Positions 27,109-35,307 are shown, numbered from the stretch's first letter. The stretch is DNA of 43,084 nt from Bacillota bacterium (GCA_021784595.1 JAJYHT010000068.1:1-43084), one strand, 5' to 3'. Notes: generated from the letters alone by a model not told the origin. Translations and numbers: made by a program.

Positions 27109-27563
27109 TGATCCATCTCCATATTCTCAGCATTTTCAAGATTCAATACTGCTGTTTTTAAAATACCAATAACCAAATCTTCATCCTCACTGCTAATTTC
27201 CTGCATCATTACTGGACGCAAGACGTGAATTGGATTCGGTATGTCAGCCCATGGGATTGGACTGTCTTCGTTTGGAGCCAATACGTTTATTCGTCGGTCG
27301 TTTGGGTGTTCTCGACGAATGACCAGCCCCTTGCTAACGAGAGCATCAATTATTCCTGTTAGGGTGCCTGATTCGACTTTCATTACGTTTTGTAGGTCTT
27401 TCTGACTCATGTCATGGGAATTCTGTAGGTGATACAAAACCTCCCACTGGCTACGTGCCAATCCGTATGGACGTAATAATTTGTTGATCTTTATCGTCAT
27501 GACATGATCCAACTTCTTTATCCAGTGCCCCAAGTTATTTTCAAAGACGTCTGTTGGATCCAC
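27105..27563 (-). CDS. MarR-family transcriptional regulator
   Basis: A winged-helix regulator of about 152 residues. It has N-N-L-G-H-W-I-K-K-L-D-H, then SQWEVLYHLQNSHDMSQKDLQNVMKVESGTLTGIIDALVSKGLVIRREHPNDRRI, the standard MarR helix-turn-helix and wing with the D-x-R-x-x wing motif. The frame is open to a TTG at 27578, but GGAGG six bases before a GTG at 27563 marks the start. Its stop overlaps the epimerase start. Two perfect palindromes lie at and just upstream of its ribosome site (27575-27589, 27599-27615), consistent with autorepression. The inducer is unknown. Confidence 0.88.
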   Translation of the reverse strand: MDPTDVFENNLGHWIKKLDHVMTIKINKLLRPYGLARSQWEVLYHLQNSHDMSQKDLQNVMKVESGTLTGIIDALVSKGLVIRREHPNDRRINVLAPNEDSPIPWADIPNPIHVLRPVMMQEISSEDEDLVIGILKTAVLNLENAENMEMDQ

Positions 27564-27574
27564 TAAATTCCTCC

Positions 27575-27589
27575 ACAAATAATATTTGT
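27575..27589. promoter_or_regulatory. Palindrome at the marR ribosome site
   Basis: ACAAAT-AAT-ATTTGT: perfect six-base arms. It touches the ribosome site of the MarR-type gene and is a candidate autoregulatory operator. Confidence 0.45.
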
Positions 27590-27598
27590 AGTCATTTA

Positions 27599-27615
27599 AT
27601 TAGTACCAAACTAAT
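27599..27615. promoter_or_regulatory. Second palindrome upstream of marR
   Basis: ATTAGT-ACCAA-ACTAAT: perfect six-base arms with a five-base spacer, in the promoter region of the MarR-type gene. Its centre is 25 bases from that of the palindrome at 27575-27589. Confidence 0.45.
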
Positions 27616-27616
27616 G

Positions 27617-27870
27617 TCTAAAATGCAAGCATGTGCTGCCGCAACGGCCCGACCGTCCCGGACCCTTACCGTAGATTCGCCCCCGTAAGTACCGGAGGAC
27701 ACGGCACTTTCACAACTCCCGGTGCCACCGTCCTCGAAGAAGGGGACCGTCTGCCCCCAGCCACGCGGGCGCGTGGCGTAAGCGTTTTAAGACGGCCACA
27801 TCCGAGAGACCCGCCAACCCGATGCGACTGGCCCACGCTGCTGTCGAATACGGGCCCCAACAAAAAATAG
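27617..27870. other. G+C-rich intergenic segment
   Basis: Both strands show open frames of about 80 codons rich in Pro, Arg and Gly, but neither has a ribosome site or a recognised motif. The composition is more G+C-rich than the flanks and contains a short hairpin (CCACGC/GCGTGG around 27760-27776). It may be a decayed mobile-element end. I do not call a gene. Confidence 0.3.
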
Positions 27871-27872
27871 AC

Positions 27873-27901
27873 TTGAATTAAGTCCTTGGGGTGCGTATAA
27901 T
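27873..27901 (+). promoter_or_regulatory. Sigma-A promoter of the mutasome-like operon
   Basis: TTGAAT and TATAAT with exactly 17 bases between, 42 bases before the ATG at 27943. Near consensus; transcription should start near 27908. Confidence 0.75.
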
Positions 27902-27908
27902 GACTAAG

Positions 27909-27922
27909 CAAACAAATGTTTC
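27909..27922. promoter_or_regulatory. LexA/SOS-box-like palindrome at the transcription start
   Basis: CAAAC-AAAT-GTTTC, whose core AAAC-N4-GTTT is a perfect palindrome. It matches seven of ten defined bases of the Gram-positive SOS box CGAAC-N4-GTTCG. It lies directly at the predicted start of transcription, a good place for a repressor. Binding by LexA is inference. Confidence 0.4.
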
Positions 27923-27942
27923 TTTAACGGCAGGAGGACACC

Positions 27943-29028
27943 ATGGGCATCATCTTTTGGCGGTTAGGACATTTGAATCGTGACCAGGCCTTTCGGCCCT
28001 TAGGGCCCTTTGTGGTGTTTCAACAGAATAAGGTGTTTGATACAGATGCCCAAGGATGGGATCTGGGAGTGCGTCCTCATATGCCTTTAAGTGAGCTTAA
28101 GTGGCGGTATCCTCAGGCTTTGTTAATACCATGGAATCCAGACCACTACCGTGAAAATTATCGCGAGTTGATTCGATGGTTGAGAGAACATGCGGCCGTC
28201 TATATGCAGGAGGATGAGCGGGAAGGCTGGTGGGAATGGCCACGTATTGAAGCCACTGCACTGCGAGATCTTATGGCAGAGATCATTCCTCGTTGGGCAC
28301 TTAGAGCAGAAATTGGCATTGCGAGCCATCCTATTCTTGCACAATGGGCATGCGATCAAGGGACTAGTCTAGGGTTGAAAACATGGGATATTGCTGACGC
28401 TCAGGCATTTGTCATATTTCCACGTCAAGAAGAACAGCTTTGGCCTAAATTGCCCTTGCACTACATCGCCCGGTGGTGGCCTCAGCGTGCTAAAGAATGG
28501 AAAATTCGTGGGTGGAGCAGTGTTGGAGAGATTCCCGGTCTAGTGGAGCAAGTGCGAAAGTTGCCGATGACATCGACACAGATTCCCGTGTCGATTCACA
28601 TTGAACAAGTCATTGAAGGCGGGATGGATCGGGGATTGGGAGAACTAATAGCCTTTGTGGCGCACCAATTAGTCGACGAACTCCGACAAAAAAATTGTGG
28701 AATGTCCCATTTGAGACTTATTTGGGAAACGGCCCAGGGGATAGAAATACGGGAGCGACAGTGGCCTGAAGTGGTAGCCGAACGGCAAAGAATCATTAGC
28801 CGAGCTTTGTCGCTGATGCAGACTCTCCCCCGATCGGAGCCGGATAAACTGATATTGGAGGTGGATGATCCCGAAGTCATTAAGGCGCAGCAATTGAAAT
28901 TGTGGAAAATGGATCAAAAGTGTCGAACGAATCTTATCCCGCGTTCTCCTGCATTTGACATCGGCCGACGAGAAAATCTTTTACAATTCTGGGATATTTG
29001 GCGAATGCCATCGCCCTTGGGCACATGA
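27943..29028 (+). CDS. ImuB-like protein, catalytically dead Y-family polymerase fold
   Basis: A 361-residue protein with the order of Y-family polymerase segments but without their catalytic acids. GWDLGVRPHMPLSELKWRYPQALLIP matches the finger region (ARxxGVxxGMPLxEAxxxCP). HYRENYRELIRWLREH precedes the place of the S-I-D-E-A-Y-L-D motif, which here reads VYMQEDEREGWWEW. LRAEIGIASHPILAQWAC is the typical SIGIAxNKxLAKxAS. The N-terminal D-x-D of active enzymes is replaced by FWRLGHLN. QLKLW at 317-321 near the C-terminus resembles the QLxLF clamp-binding motif. This fits ImuB, the non-catalytic adaptor of DnaE2 mutasomes. AGGAGG precedes the ATG. It is first in a four-gene unit and overlaps the next gene (ATGA). 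Confidence 0.7.
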   Translation: MGIIFWRLGHLNRDQAFRPLGPFVVFQQNKVFDTDAQGWDLGVRPHMPLSELKWRYPQALLIPWNPDHYRENYRELIRWLREHAAVYMQEDEREGWWEWPRIEATALRDLMAEIIPRWALRAEIGIASHPILAQWACDQGTSLGLKTWDIADAQAFVIFPRQEEQLWPKLPLHYIARWWPQRAKEWKIRGWSSVGEIPGLVEQVRKLPMTSTQIPVSIHIEQVIEGGMDRGLGELIAFVAHQLVDELRQKNCGMSHLRLIWETAQGIEIRERQWPEVVAERQRIISRALSLMQTLPRSEPDKLILEVDDPEVIKAQQLKLWKMDQKCRTNLIPRSPAFDIGRRENLLQFWDIWRMPSPLGT

Positions 29029-29258
29029 AACCGATTGACAAGGTGTGGGCTCAGCGCCAAGTGCCTTATGCATTTGTTTGGCGACAGCAATATGTATCGA
29101 TTGTGAGAGTGTTGGATTATTGGCGCGATGTTGGGGAATGGTGGCGGGACGAGCCGGAATTATGGTTTTGGCGCATTCAAGGGCAGGAATCAGGGGTATA
29201 TGAATTGGCATGTAATCCTCAGACACATCAATGGTGGATGTATCACGTATATGACTAA
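29025..29258 (+). CDS. DUF6504-like small protein
   Basis: A 77-residue protein that starts inside the stop of the ImuB-like gene (ATGA overlap at 29025). It contains V-R-V-L-D-Y-W-R-D-V-G-E-W-W-R-D-E-P-E-L-W-F-W-R-I and ends WWMYHVYD. This is the pattern of small DUF6504-type proteins (VxxVLDxWRxxGEWW...RxYY, ending RVYD), which I recall from actinobacterial ImuB/DnaE2 neighbourhoods. Function unknown; position suggests a part of the same damage-tolerance machinery. An upstream ATG at 28998 lies deep in the preceding gene and is not preferred. Confidence 0.65.
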   Translation: MKPIDKVWAQRQVPYAFVWRQQYVSIVRVLDYWRDVGEWWRDEPELWFWRIQGQESGVYELACNPQTHQWWMYHVYD

Positions 29259-29305
29259 GGTCCAACCAGAGATGGATGAAAAAGCATTCAAGGGAGGTTA
29301 AACCA

Positions 29306-29449
29306 ATGGCAAAAATCATTCCGTTTCCTCACATGAAACCGGATGCAGGGAGAGCGCGTGGTGGTCCTTTAGTTGTCATTGGGGGTCATAATTACCGGAT
29401 ACGTCCTCATTCGCTGGCGGCTTCGGTGTGGCGTTGGGTAAATTGGTAG
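29306..29449 (+). CDS. Small protein, 47 aa, overlapping the dnaE2-like start
   Basis: A short frame with an excellent ribosome site (GGGAGG, seven bases ahead). It reads M-A-K-I-I-P-F-P-H-M-K-P at the start and ends in the Trp-rich tail S-V-W-R-W-V-N-W. It fills the gap between the DUF6504-like gene and the polymerase gene and overlaps the polymerase GTG start (29428) by 22 bases in another frame. It may therefore serve translational coupling, or be a small subunit. No family recognised. Confidence 0.55.
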   Translation: MAKIIPFPHMKPDAGRARGGPLVVIGGHNYRIRPHSLAASVWRWVNW

Positions 29450-32400
29450 GCGCGCATCTTCATGCGCACTCAGCATTTTCGTTTCTCTCGGGAGCTTCAA
29501 CCCCTCCCCAATTGGTCAAAGAAGCGGCACGGCTAGGCATTGGCGCACTGGCCCTTACAGATACTTTTCGATTATCAGGGGTGCCATCGTTTTTACAGGC
29601 AGCCCAGGAAATGGGCATCAAAGGAATTGTAGGGGCCGAAGTTTTGGTTGAGAATTTGGGACATCTGGTGCTATTGGTGCCCGACACGGATAGTTATGAG
29701 TCTCTTACTCGCTTATTAACGGAAGCCTTACTCTCTTCACCTCGGCGACAGCCGGTAGTGCACTGGGAAACACTGGAGCGTTATGGGAACCGGTTAGTCG
29801 CGTTGACGGGGGATCGTGGAGGCATTTTACCCCGTCCTTGGCTCCAAGGACATCGTCAGGAAATACCCACAATTATTGCCCGACTAGAAAGCATTTTTGG
29901 TCCACACAATTTATTTATTGAACTTACGGTTAATTATTTGCCGGGCGATCGTTTGCTGTTTCAGTTCTTAAATGATGTAGCGCAAAGTCGGAACTTGCGT
30001 CTGGTGGCCACAAGTGCAGCGCATTATGCGCGCAAGCAGGATTTTGGACTGTTTGATCTGATGTCCTGTATTCGTACGGGACAACGAATTGAGCAAGCGG
30101 GCCCCGAGCGGTATTTAAATGCCGAGAACTATCTAAAGCCATGGTCTGAGATGGCTTACGCTTTGCGTTCATGGCCTCAAGCTGTTCGGAATACAAACGA
30201 ATTGGCAGAACGGCTACAAACGCCAGACATTTTGCATAAGCCGCACTACCCACATTTTCCAGATTTGCCCCGAGCAGAGTTAGGCTCAGAATATTTGGCG
30301 CGATTGGTTTATCAAGGGGCACAATCCCGATATGGAAACCGGGCGGCTGAAGTGTATGGCCGTGTGCGCCATGAATTGGCTATTATCGATGAAATGGGCT
30401 TTACCGATTACTTTTTAGTGGTGTGGGACATTGCGCGCTTTGCCCGCCAAAAAGGCATTCGATTTGCGGGACGCGGATCGGCGGCAGATTCAGTGGTGGC
30501 CTATTGTTTGCATATTACAGATGTGGATGCGCATGCCCGTCAATTGCTTTTTGAACGGTTTATGAGTCGCGAACGTCAAGAGACGCCAGATATTGATATT
30601 GATTTTGATGCGCGCCGACGCGATGAGGTAGCGGACTATGTTCGACAAAAATATGGAGCGGACCGGGTGGCCCAGGTTGCGACTTATCAAACGTTTCGCA
30701 CCCGATCAGCGGTGCGCGAGATAGGGAAAGTGTTGGGATTCCCTTATTCGGAACTCGACGCATTGGCGAAATCGCTGCCGGAACGAGCGATCGATGACAT
30801 CATCGCGCATTGGGATGAAATTCCCGAACTTCGTCAATATCCTGAAAGTGAACGGCTTAAATTAATGCTTTCTTGGGCTCGGCATATTATTGGGTTGCCG
30901 CGCCATGTGGGAACCCACTTGGGAGGATTGGTCTTAAGCCAAGATTCGCTAGATGTGGTGAGTCCGCGAGAATGGTCAGAAAAAGGAGTGCAGATTATTC
31001 AATTTGATAAACGGGACATTGAATTAATGGGACTGCTAAAACTGGATTTGCTCTCTTTGAGGACTTTTTCCGCCGTGAATATGACATTGGAAGCGATATC
31101 GCAAAAAGATCCCAACTTTTCTTATGATGCATTGCCGCACGAAGACGAAGACACCTATCGGCGATTGGACAGAGGTGAAGCGATTGGCGTATTTCAATTG
31201 GAAAGTCCGGCGCAAAGATCCCTTGCCCAACGACTGCACCCTGATCGTTGGGAGGATATCGTGGCAAGTTTAGCCTTAATTCGTCCCGGCCCGATTAAGG
31301 GAAATATGGTCGATCCGTTTATTGCGCGCCGACAAGGAAGGGAAGCGGTGACCTATCTACACCCGGACCTAGAGCCTATTTTATCTAAGACCTATGGCGT
31401 GGTGCTATTTCAAGAACAGGTGATAGCTATTGCCAGTACCTTGGCAGGATTTACTCCTGGGGAAGCGGACGCCTTAAGGCGTGTTATGACACATGGCCGT
31501 TCTCAAGAGGCAATGGAGGCATTGGGCATTCAGTTCAAACAAAAAGCGGTGGAGCGTGGCATTGAGTCTCATATAGCAAACGCGGTGTTTCAGCAAATTG
31601 TCGGCTATGCTAGTTATGGATTCAATGAGGCACATGCAGCAGCATTTGCTGAAACCGCCTATCGCACGGCCTATTTGTTGGAACATCATCCGCGGGAATA
31701 TTTCATGGGCCTGCTTAATGCTGAACCTTTGGGCTACTATCCTATTGATGTGCTGCTAGTGGAGGCCAGACGCCGACAGATAGAAATTCGTCCGATTGAC
31801 ATTAACGCGAGTCAGGTTGAGGTTTCATTGGAAGACCCTTCGGTCTTGCGCATTGGGTTTCGCTTCATTCGGAATTTGGGGGAAGAATTATCCAATATGC
31901 TAGTGGGCCAGCGTCCCAACGAAGGGTGGCAACATCCTAGTCAAATTGCGGAAACCATAAAGATTGGACGCGATCAGTTGCGTGCCTTGGTGCAGGTGGG
32001 CGCGTTTGATCGTATTGCGCCAGATAGGGACGGGTTACTGCGGGATCTAGAGGGGAATAACCGTTTAGGGCTCGCCGCTGGGCAGACTCACCATACCTGG
32101 ACCATGGCGGAAAAAGTAGCCTGGGACTATAGGATTTGCGGATTCGGGCAACGAGAGCAATGGTTGGCTCCGTGGCGTGCCAAGCTTGACCAAGACGGGT
32201 ATGTACCGATAGCGGATCTGAAGAGAATGACAGTGGGAAACATGGCGCGTACGGTGGGATATCTCGTTCGTCCGCATCGGCCACCCACCCGCAGCGGGCG
32301 TCTGGTGGTGTTTTTTTCTTTATTGGATGAGACCGGCGTGCTAGAGGCGCGCTTATCCACCGAAGGATATCAGAAATTTGGGCACTGGCTGTTTGGACGT

Positions 32401-32490
32401 GTGCATCCCATATTAGCCGTTAGCGGGCGCATAGAACCTCAAGGTATCGATGTGCGGTCGATTCGCCCTTGGATGCCGCCCTCGCTGTAA
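29428..32490 (+). CDS. dnaE2: DnaE-type DNA polymerase III alpha subunit, DnaE2-like (error-prone)
   Basis: A 1020-residue C-family polymerase. An N-terminal PHP domain (GAHLHAHSAFSFLSGAS, then ALALTDTFRLSGV) has the usual TDH changed to TDT, so its metal site is probably degraded. The palm has GRGSAADSVVAY, LLFERFMSRERQETPDIDIDFD with catalytic Asp390 and Asp392, and the third Asp540 in LLKLDLLSLRTF. HVGTHLGGLVLS, RPGPIKG and GYASYGFNEAHAAAFAETAYRTAYL follow, then a short tail with an OB-fold-like segment. The length and the R-x-R-Q-E-T-P-D-I-D-I-D-F form fit DnaE2 rather than a main replicase. The GTG start overlaps the 47-aa ORF and has a weak ribosome site, implying coupling. Operon partners (ImuB-like, DUF6504-like) support a translesion role. 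Confidence 0.85.
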   Translation: MALGKLVGAHLHAHSAFSFLSGASTPPQLVKEAARLGIGALALTDTFRLSGVPSFLQAAQEMGIKGIVGAEVLVENLGHLVLLVPDTDSYESLTRLLTEALLSSPRRQPVVHWETLERYGNRLVALTGDRGGILPRPWLQGHRQEIPTIIARLESIFGPHNLFIELTVNYLPGDRLLFQFLNDVAQSRNLRLVATSAAHYARKQDFGLFDLMSCIRTGQRIEQAGPERYLNAENYLKPWSEMAYALRSWPQAVRNTNELAERLQTPDILHKPHYPHFPDLPRAELGSEYLARLVYQGAQSRYGNRAAEVYGRVRHELAIIDEMGFTDYFLVVWDIARFARQKGIRFAGRGSAADSVVAYCLHITDVDAHARQLLFERFMSRERQETPDIDIDFDARRRDEVADYVRQKYGADRVAQVATYQTFRTRSAVREIGKVLGFPYSELDALAKSLPERAIDDIIAHWDEIPELRQYPESERLKLMLSWARHIIGLPRHVGTHLGGLVLSQDSLDVVSPREWSEKGVQIIQFDKRDIELMGLLKLDLLSLRTFSAVNMTLEAISQKDPNFSYDALPHEDEDTYRRLDRGEAIGVFQLESPAQRSLAQRLHPDRWEDIVASLALIRPGPIKGNMVDPFIARRQGREAVTYLHPDLEPILSKTYGVVLFQEQVIAIASTLAGFTPGEADALRRVMTHGRSQEAMEALGIQFKQKAVERGIESHIANAVFQQIVGYASYGFNEAHAAAFAETAYRTAYLLEHHPREYFMGLLNAEPLGYYPIDVLLVEARRRQIEIRPIDINASQVEVSLEDPSVLRIGFRFIRNLGEELSNMLVGQRPNEGWQHPSQIAETIKIGRDQLRALVQVGAFDRIAPDRDGLLRDLEGNNRLGLAAGQTHHTWTMAEKVAWDYRICGFGQREQWLAPWRAKLDQDGYVPIADLKRMTVGNMARTVGYLVRPHRPPTRSGRLVVFFSLLDETGVLEARLSTEGYQKFGHWLFGRVHPILAVSGRIEPQGIDVRSIRPWMPPSL

Positions 32491-32659
32491 CGCAATAGTA
32501 TTGAAAGAGACCCCTATTCACCTACATGCGGGGAGTCAACGAGCCCCGAACTTTCATTGCAAATTTATTTTTGTATAAGAAGGAATTTAACGAAAAGAAA
32601 GCGAATATTTTGTTGGATCCTGGTAATCCATTCCATTTTGATGGTAGGAGTGTAAAACG

Positions 32660-34633
32660 GTGGGAGAAGGGGACCGCTGGCGCCGATTCGAAATGCATCG
32701 CATGATCTTTTTGATGCGTACTTTAGTATGGCTGGCCGTGTGCCTCTTTTCTTTAGGGACCCGTAACGCTGGTTTGGTTTGGACTTCTTGGATTTTATAT
32801 ATTGTCTTGGTGTCCGTACTGGTTCAATTTACTCCCCTTAAACTGGACTTCATTAACCCTTTATTAATACCGGTCGACATTCTATTGATCACATACGCGA
32901 TCGCTGGAACGGGTGGAATATCTAGCCCGTTATATATTTTATATGCCGTTGAAGCACTGTTTCTCACTGCCTATGGCGCCTTGCGCTGGGCCTCTATTGG
33001 ATCATTGGTCATCATATTGGTCTATGGGCTGGTGACCGACGGTTGGGATGACAAAATATTTTGGTGGAGAGCCGCTATTATTGGGCTCTATGTCTTATTT
33101 GCTGGCCTTTTAGGAACGGCATTTAGGCGTACGCAAGCGCATGTCAAGGAAAATTACCGGCGATTGGACCAAATTGCCGCGTTAAAATCGTTGCAAGAGC
33201 TAGTTGTGGGAGACGAAAGCATTGACGTCGTTTTGGCCACCTTGCTTCAAAATTCAGTGGGATTAGTAGGAGCCCAACTGGGCTACATTGTCCAATTAAC
33301 CGCTCATGGAGTGCTGATGCCGATCGCTGCGATCGGCATGGATCGCACTGCATTCAAGGAAGAGGGCTGTCTTTACGAAAACAGCATGGAAGCCTGGGCG
33401 CTGAAACGCCAGGCGGTCGGCATTCACCCTCTTAAAGATATTGGATCCGATATTAGAGATCATGGGCTGTCGGCTTTAGGAATAAGCCACGCTGCGGTGG
33501 TAGCGCTTACCGATACGAACCATCTGATCGGGATGCTAGTGCTCGGCAGCAATCAGTTTGTGGTGTCGGCCACCGATGGTGCTTTGGAAACGTTGGCGGC
33601 CATTGTCATTAATCAATTACGTTATGATGCCGCTCGGAAGGAAGCAAAAAAGCGTGGGCGTCTGCTTTCCGTTTTGGAGAGAGTAGGGCGTTTAGTGAAC
33701 CGTAACTTGGAAATGTCGATCTTGCTAAAATCTCTGCATCAGGCAGTAGCGGATGAGTTGGAAACCGACAGCTTTTTTGTGGCATTAAACATACCCAATG
33801 ACCCAGACCATGTGCTAATGCGCTATCTATACGACGATGGTCAGGAATATCCGCTAGAGGTCTTGCCCCTAACTCCGGGTGGACCGACAGCGAGTGTACT
33901 GGCGATGGGCGAGGGAAAAATCTTTAATGGCAATCCTGAAAAATCACAGCTGACGGGATCGCAAAAAGCTTCCCAAGGAATGCTGGTCTCACCTCTTATT
34001 CATGAGGGACGGGTTATTGGCGCTATTTCAGCCCAATCCTATCAAAAAGAGTATGACCAAGATCATCTGGAATTTTTGTCAGCTATTGCATCGCAAGCTA
34101 GCATCGCCATTCAAAATGCGCAATTGTACCAGCAAACGCAAGCAATTGCGCTGACCGACCATCTCAGTGGACTGGGCAACTCCCGCCATTTTTCTTTAGT
34201 TCTCCCCGCGGCTATAGAACATGCCATTAATCGCCAACAACCGTTGTCGCTGCTGGTAATTGATTCTGACAGCTTAAAACAGATTAATGACCGATACGGG
34301 CATACTGCGGGGGATGCTCATCTGCAAATGCTGGCTCAAGCCATTCAACGCAGCATTAGGGACAACGATACTCCCTGTCGTTATGCAGGTGACGAGTTTG
34401 TGGTCATTTTACCCGGCTCTCGCGTTGACGAGGCCATGGCCGTAGGTGAGCGGATTCGCCAAGAGATGGATCAACGGTTTGCGTGGCGGGATGCGGGCAT
34501 GATAGGAGTAACAATAAGCGTTGGCGTAGCGGAGTTGAAAGGGAATATGACCACTGAAGAACTTTTTACAGCAGCCGACAGAGCTATGTACTTTGCTAAA
34601 CAACAAGGAAAAAATCAAGTAGTAGCCATGTAA
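32660..34633 (+). CDS. Membrane GAF-GGDEF diguanylate cyclase
   Basis: A 657-residue signalling protein predicted to make cyclic di-GMP. Residues about 12-155 are five to six membrane helices (LVWLAVCLFSLG to AAIIGLYVLFAGLLGTAF). Two GAF-like domains follow (about 175-330 and 350-490; the second reads MLVSPLIHEGRVIGAISAQS and LSAIASQASIAIQNAQLYQQT). The C-terminal GGDEF domain (about 495-657) starts DHLSGLGNSRHF and has the active-site loop A-G-D-E-F (576-580). Ala for the first Gly is tolerated in active enzymes. The inhibitory I-site R-D-N-D (567-570) is intact, five residues ahead. GTG 32660 follows AGGAG by nine bases. It is transcribed alone. Confidence 0.9.
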   Translation: MGEGDRWRRFEMHRMIFLMRTLVWLAVCLFSLGTRNAGLVWTSWILYIVLVSVLVQFTPLKLDFINPLLIPVDILLITYAIAGTGGISSPLYILYAVEALFLTAYGALRWASIGSLVIILVYGLVTDGWDDKIFWWRAAIIGLYVLFAGLLGTAFRRTQAHVKENYRRLDQIAALKSLQELVVGDESIDVVLATLLQNSVGLVGAQLGYIVQLTAHGVLMPIAAIGMDRTAFKEEGCLYENSMEAWALKRQAVGIHPLKDIGSDIRDHGLSALGISHAAVVALTDTNHLIGMLVLGSNQFVVSATDGALETLAAIVINQLRYDAARKEAKKRGRLLSVLERVGRLVNRNLEMSILLKSLHQAVADELETDSFFVALNIPNDPDHVLMRYLYDDGQEYPLEVLPLTPGGPTASVLAMGEGKIFNGNPEKSQLTGSQKASQGMLVSPLIHEGRVIGAISAQSYQKEYDQDHLEFLSAIASQASIAIQNAQLYQQTQAIALTDHLSGLGNSRHFSLVLPAAIEHAINRQQPLSLLVIDSDSLKQINDRYGHTAGDAHLQMLAQAIQRSIRDNDTPCRYAGDEFVVILPGSRVDEAMAVGERIRQEMDQRFAWRDAGMIGVTISVGVAELKGNMTTEELFTAADRAMYFAKQQGKNQVVAM

Positions 34634-34727
34634 TGGTCAAATTCGTCTTGCGTCACACATCGTCCTATGATAAACTATCCCTCGTGCGTCAGAACCATTA
34701 GCAACTGAACTTGATACAATCGGTATC

Positions 34728-34756
34728 TTGACCCGACGATGACACGTTTGTATAAT
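34728..34756 (+). promoter_or_regulatory. Promoter of the tRNA cluster
   Basis: TTGACC and TATAAT with exactly 17 bases between, ending 31 bases before the first tRNA. Near consensus; all six tRNAs can be read from it to the terminator at 35283. Confidence 0.85.
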
Positions 34757-34787
34757 GAGGAAGCATGGGTTAGGCCGCTAACCAAAC

Positions 34788-34863
<76 letters not shown>

Positions 34864-34867
34864 AAGT

Positions 34868-34943
34868 GACCCCATGGTCTAGAGGCCTAGGACATCACCC
34901 TTTCAAGGTGGTAACCCGGGTTCGAATCCCGGTGGGGTCACCA
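34868..34943 (+). tRNA. tRNA-Glu (anticodon TTC)
   Basis: A 76-base cloverleaf: acceptor GACCCCA/TGGGGTC, anticodon stem CACC/GGTG around CTTTCAA, T arm CCGGGTTCGAATCCCGG, CCA encoded. Four bases after the preceding tRNA. Confidence 0.97.
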
Positions 34944-34948
34944 TTATT

Positions 34949-35025
34949 GGGCCATTAGCTCAGATGGTTAGAGCATCCGCCTTTTAAGCGGAGTGTCGAA
35001 GGTTCGAGTCCTTCATGGCCCACCA
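34949..35025 (+). tRNA. tRNA-Lys (anticodon TTT)
   Basis: A 77-base cloverleaf: acceptor GGGCCAT/ATGGCCC, anticodon stem CCGC/GCGG around CTTTTAA, T loop GTTCGAG, CCA encoded. Confidence 0.97.
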
Positions 35026-35032
35026 TAAATGC

Positions 35033-35109
35033 AGGCCAGTAGCTCCAATTGGTAGAGCAGCGGACTCCAAATCCGCCTGTTGGGGGTTCGAGTCCCTCCT
35101 GGCCTGCCA
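35033..35109 (+). tRNA. tRNA-Trp (anticodon CCA)
   Basis: A 77-base cloverleaf: acceptor AGGCCAG/CTGGCCT with discriminator G, anticodon loop CTCCAAA giving CCA, terminal CCA encoded. Confidence 0.97.
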
Positions 35110-35114
35110 CTTTT

Positions 35115-35188
35115 GCGGGTGTAGCTCAATGGTAGAGCCTCAGCCTTCCAAGCTGATCACGTGGGTTCGATTCCCATCACCCGCTCCA
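35115..35188 (+). tRNA. tRNA-Gly (anticodon TCC)
   Basis: A 74-base cloverleaf: acceptor GCGGGTG/CACCCGC, discriminator T, anticodon stem CAGC/GCTG around CTTCCAA, CCA encoded. Confidence 0.97.
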
Positions 35189-35195
35189 ATAACTT

Positions 35196-35271
35196 GGGGC
35201 TTTAGCTCAGCTGGGAGAGCGCCTGCTTTGCACGCAGGAGGTCAGCGGTTCGATCCCGCTAAGCTCCACCA
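35196..35271 (+). tRNA. tRNA-Ala (anticodon TGC)
   Basis: A 76-base cloverleaf: acceptor GGGGCTT/AAGCTCC (one G-U), anticodon stem CCTGC/GCAGG around TTTGCAC, CCA encoded. With the GGC gene at 34788 it gives two alanine isoacceptors in one cluster. Confidence 0.97.
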
Positions 35272-35282
35272 AAAATTTGGGG

Positions 35283-35307
35283 CAGCGCCGCCAAGCGCTG
35301 TTTTTTT
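35283..35307 (+). terminator. Intrinsic terminator of the tRNA cluster
   Basis: A stem CAGCGC/GCGCTG with a six-base loop, followed directly by seven Ts, 11 bases after the last tRNA. Confidence 0.9.

Noticed and set aside
27631-27911. Two overlapping 80-codon frames on opposite strands
   Set aside because: Pro/Arg-rich, without start signals or family resemblance; treated as intergenic.
32529-32553. CGGGG/CCCCG hairpin after the polymerase gene as a terminator
   Set aside because: Short stem, 10-base loop and no T-run next to it; too weak to call.
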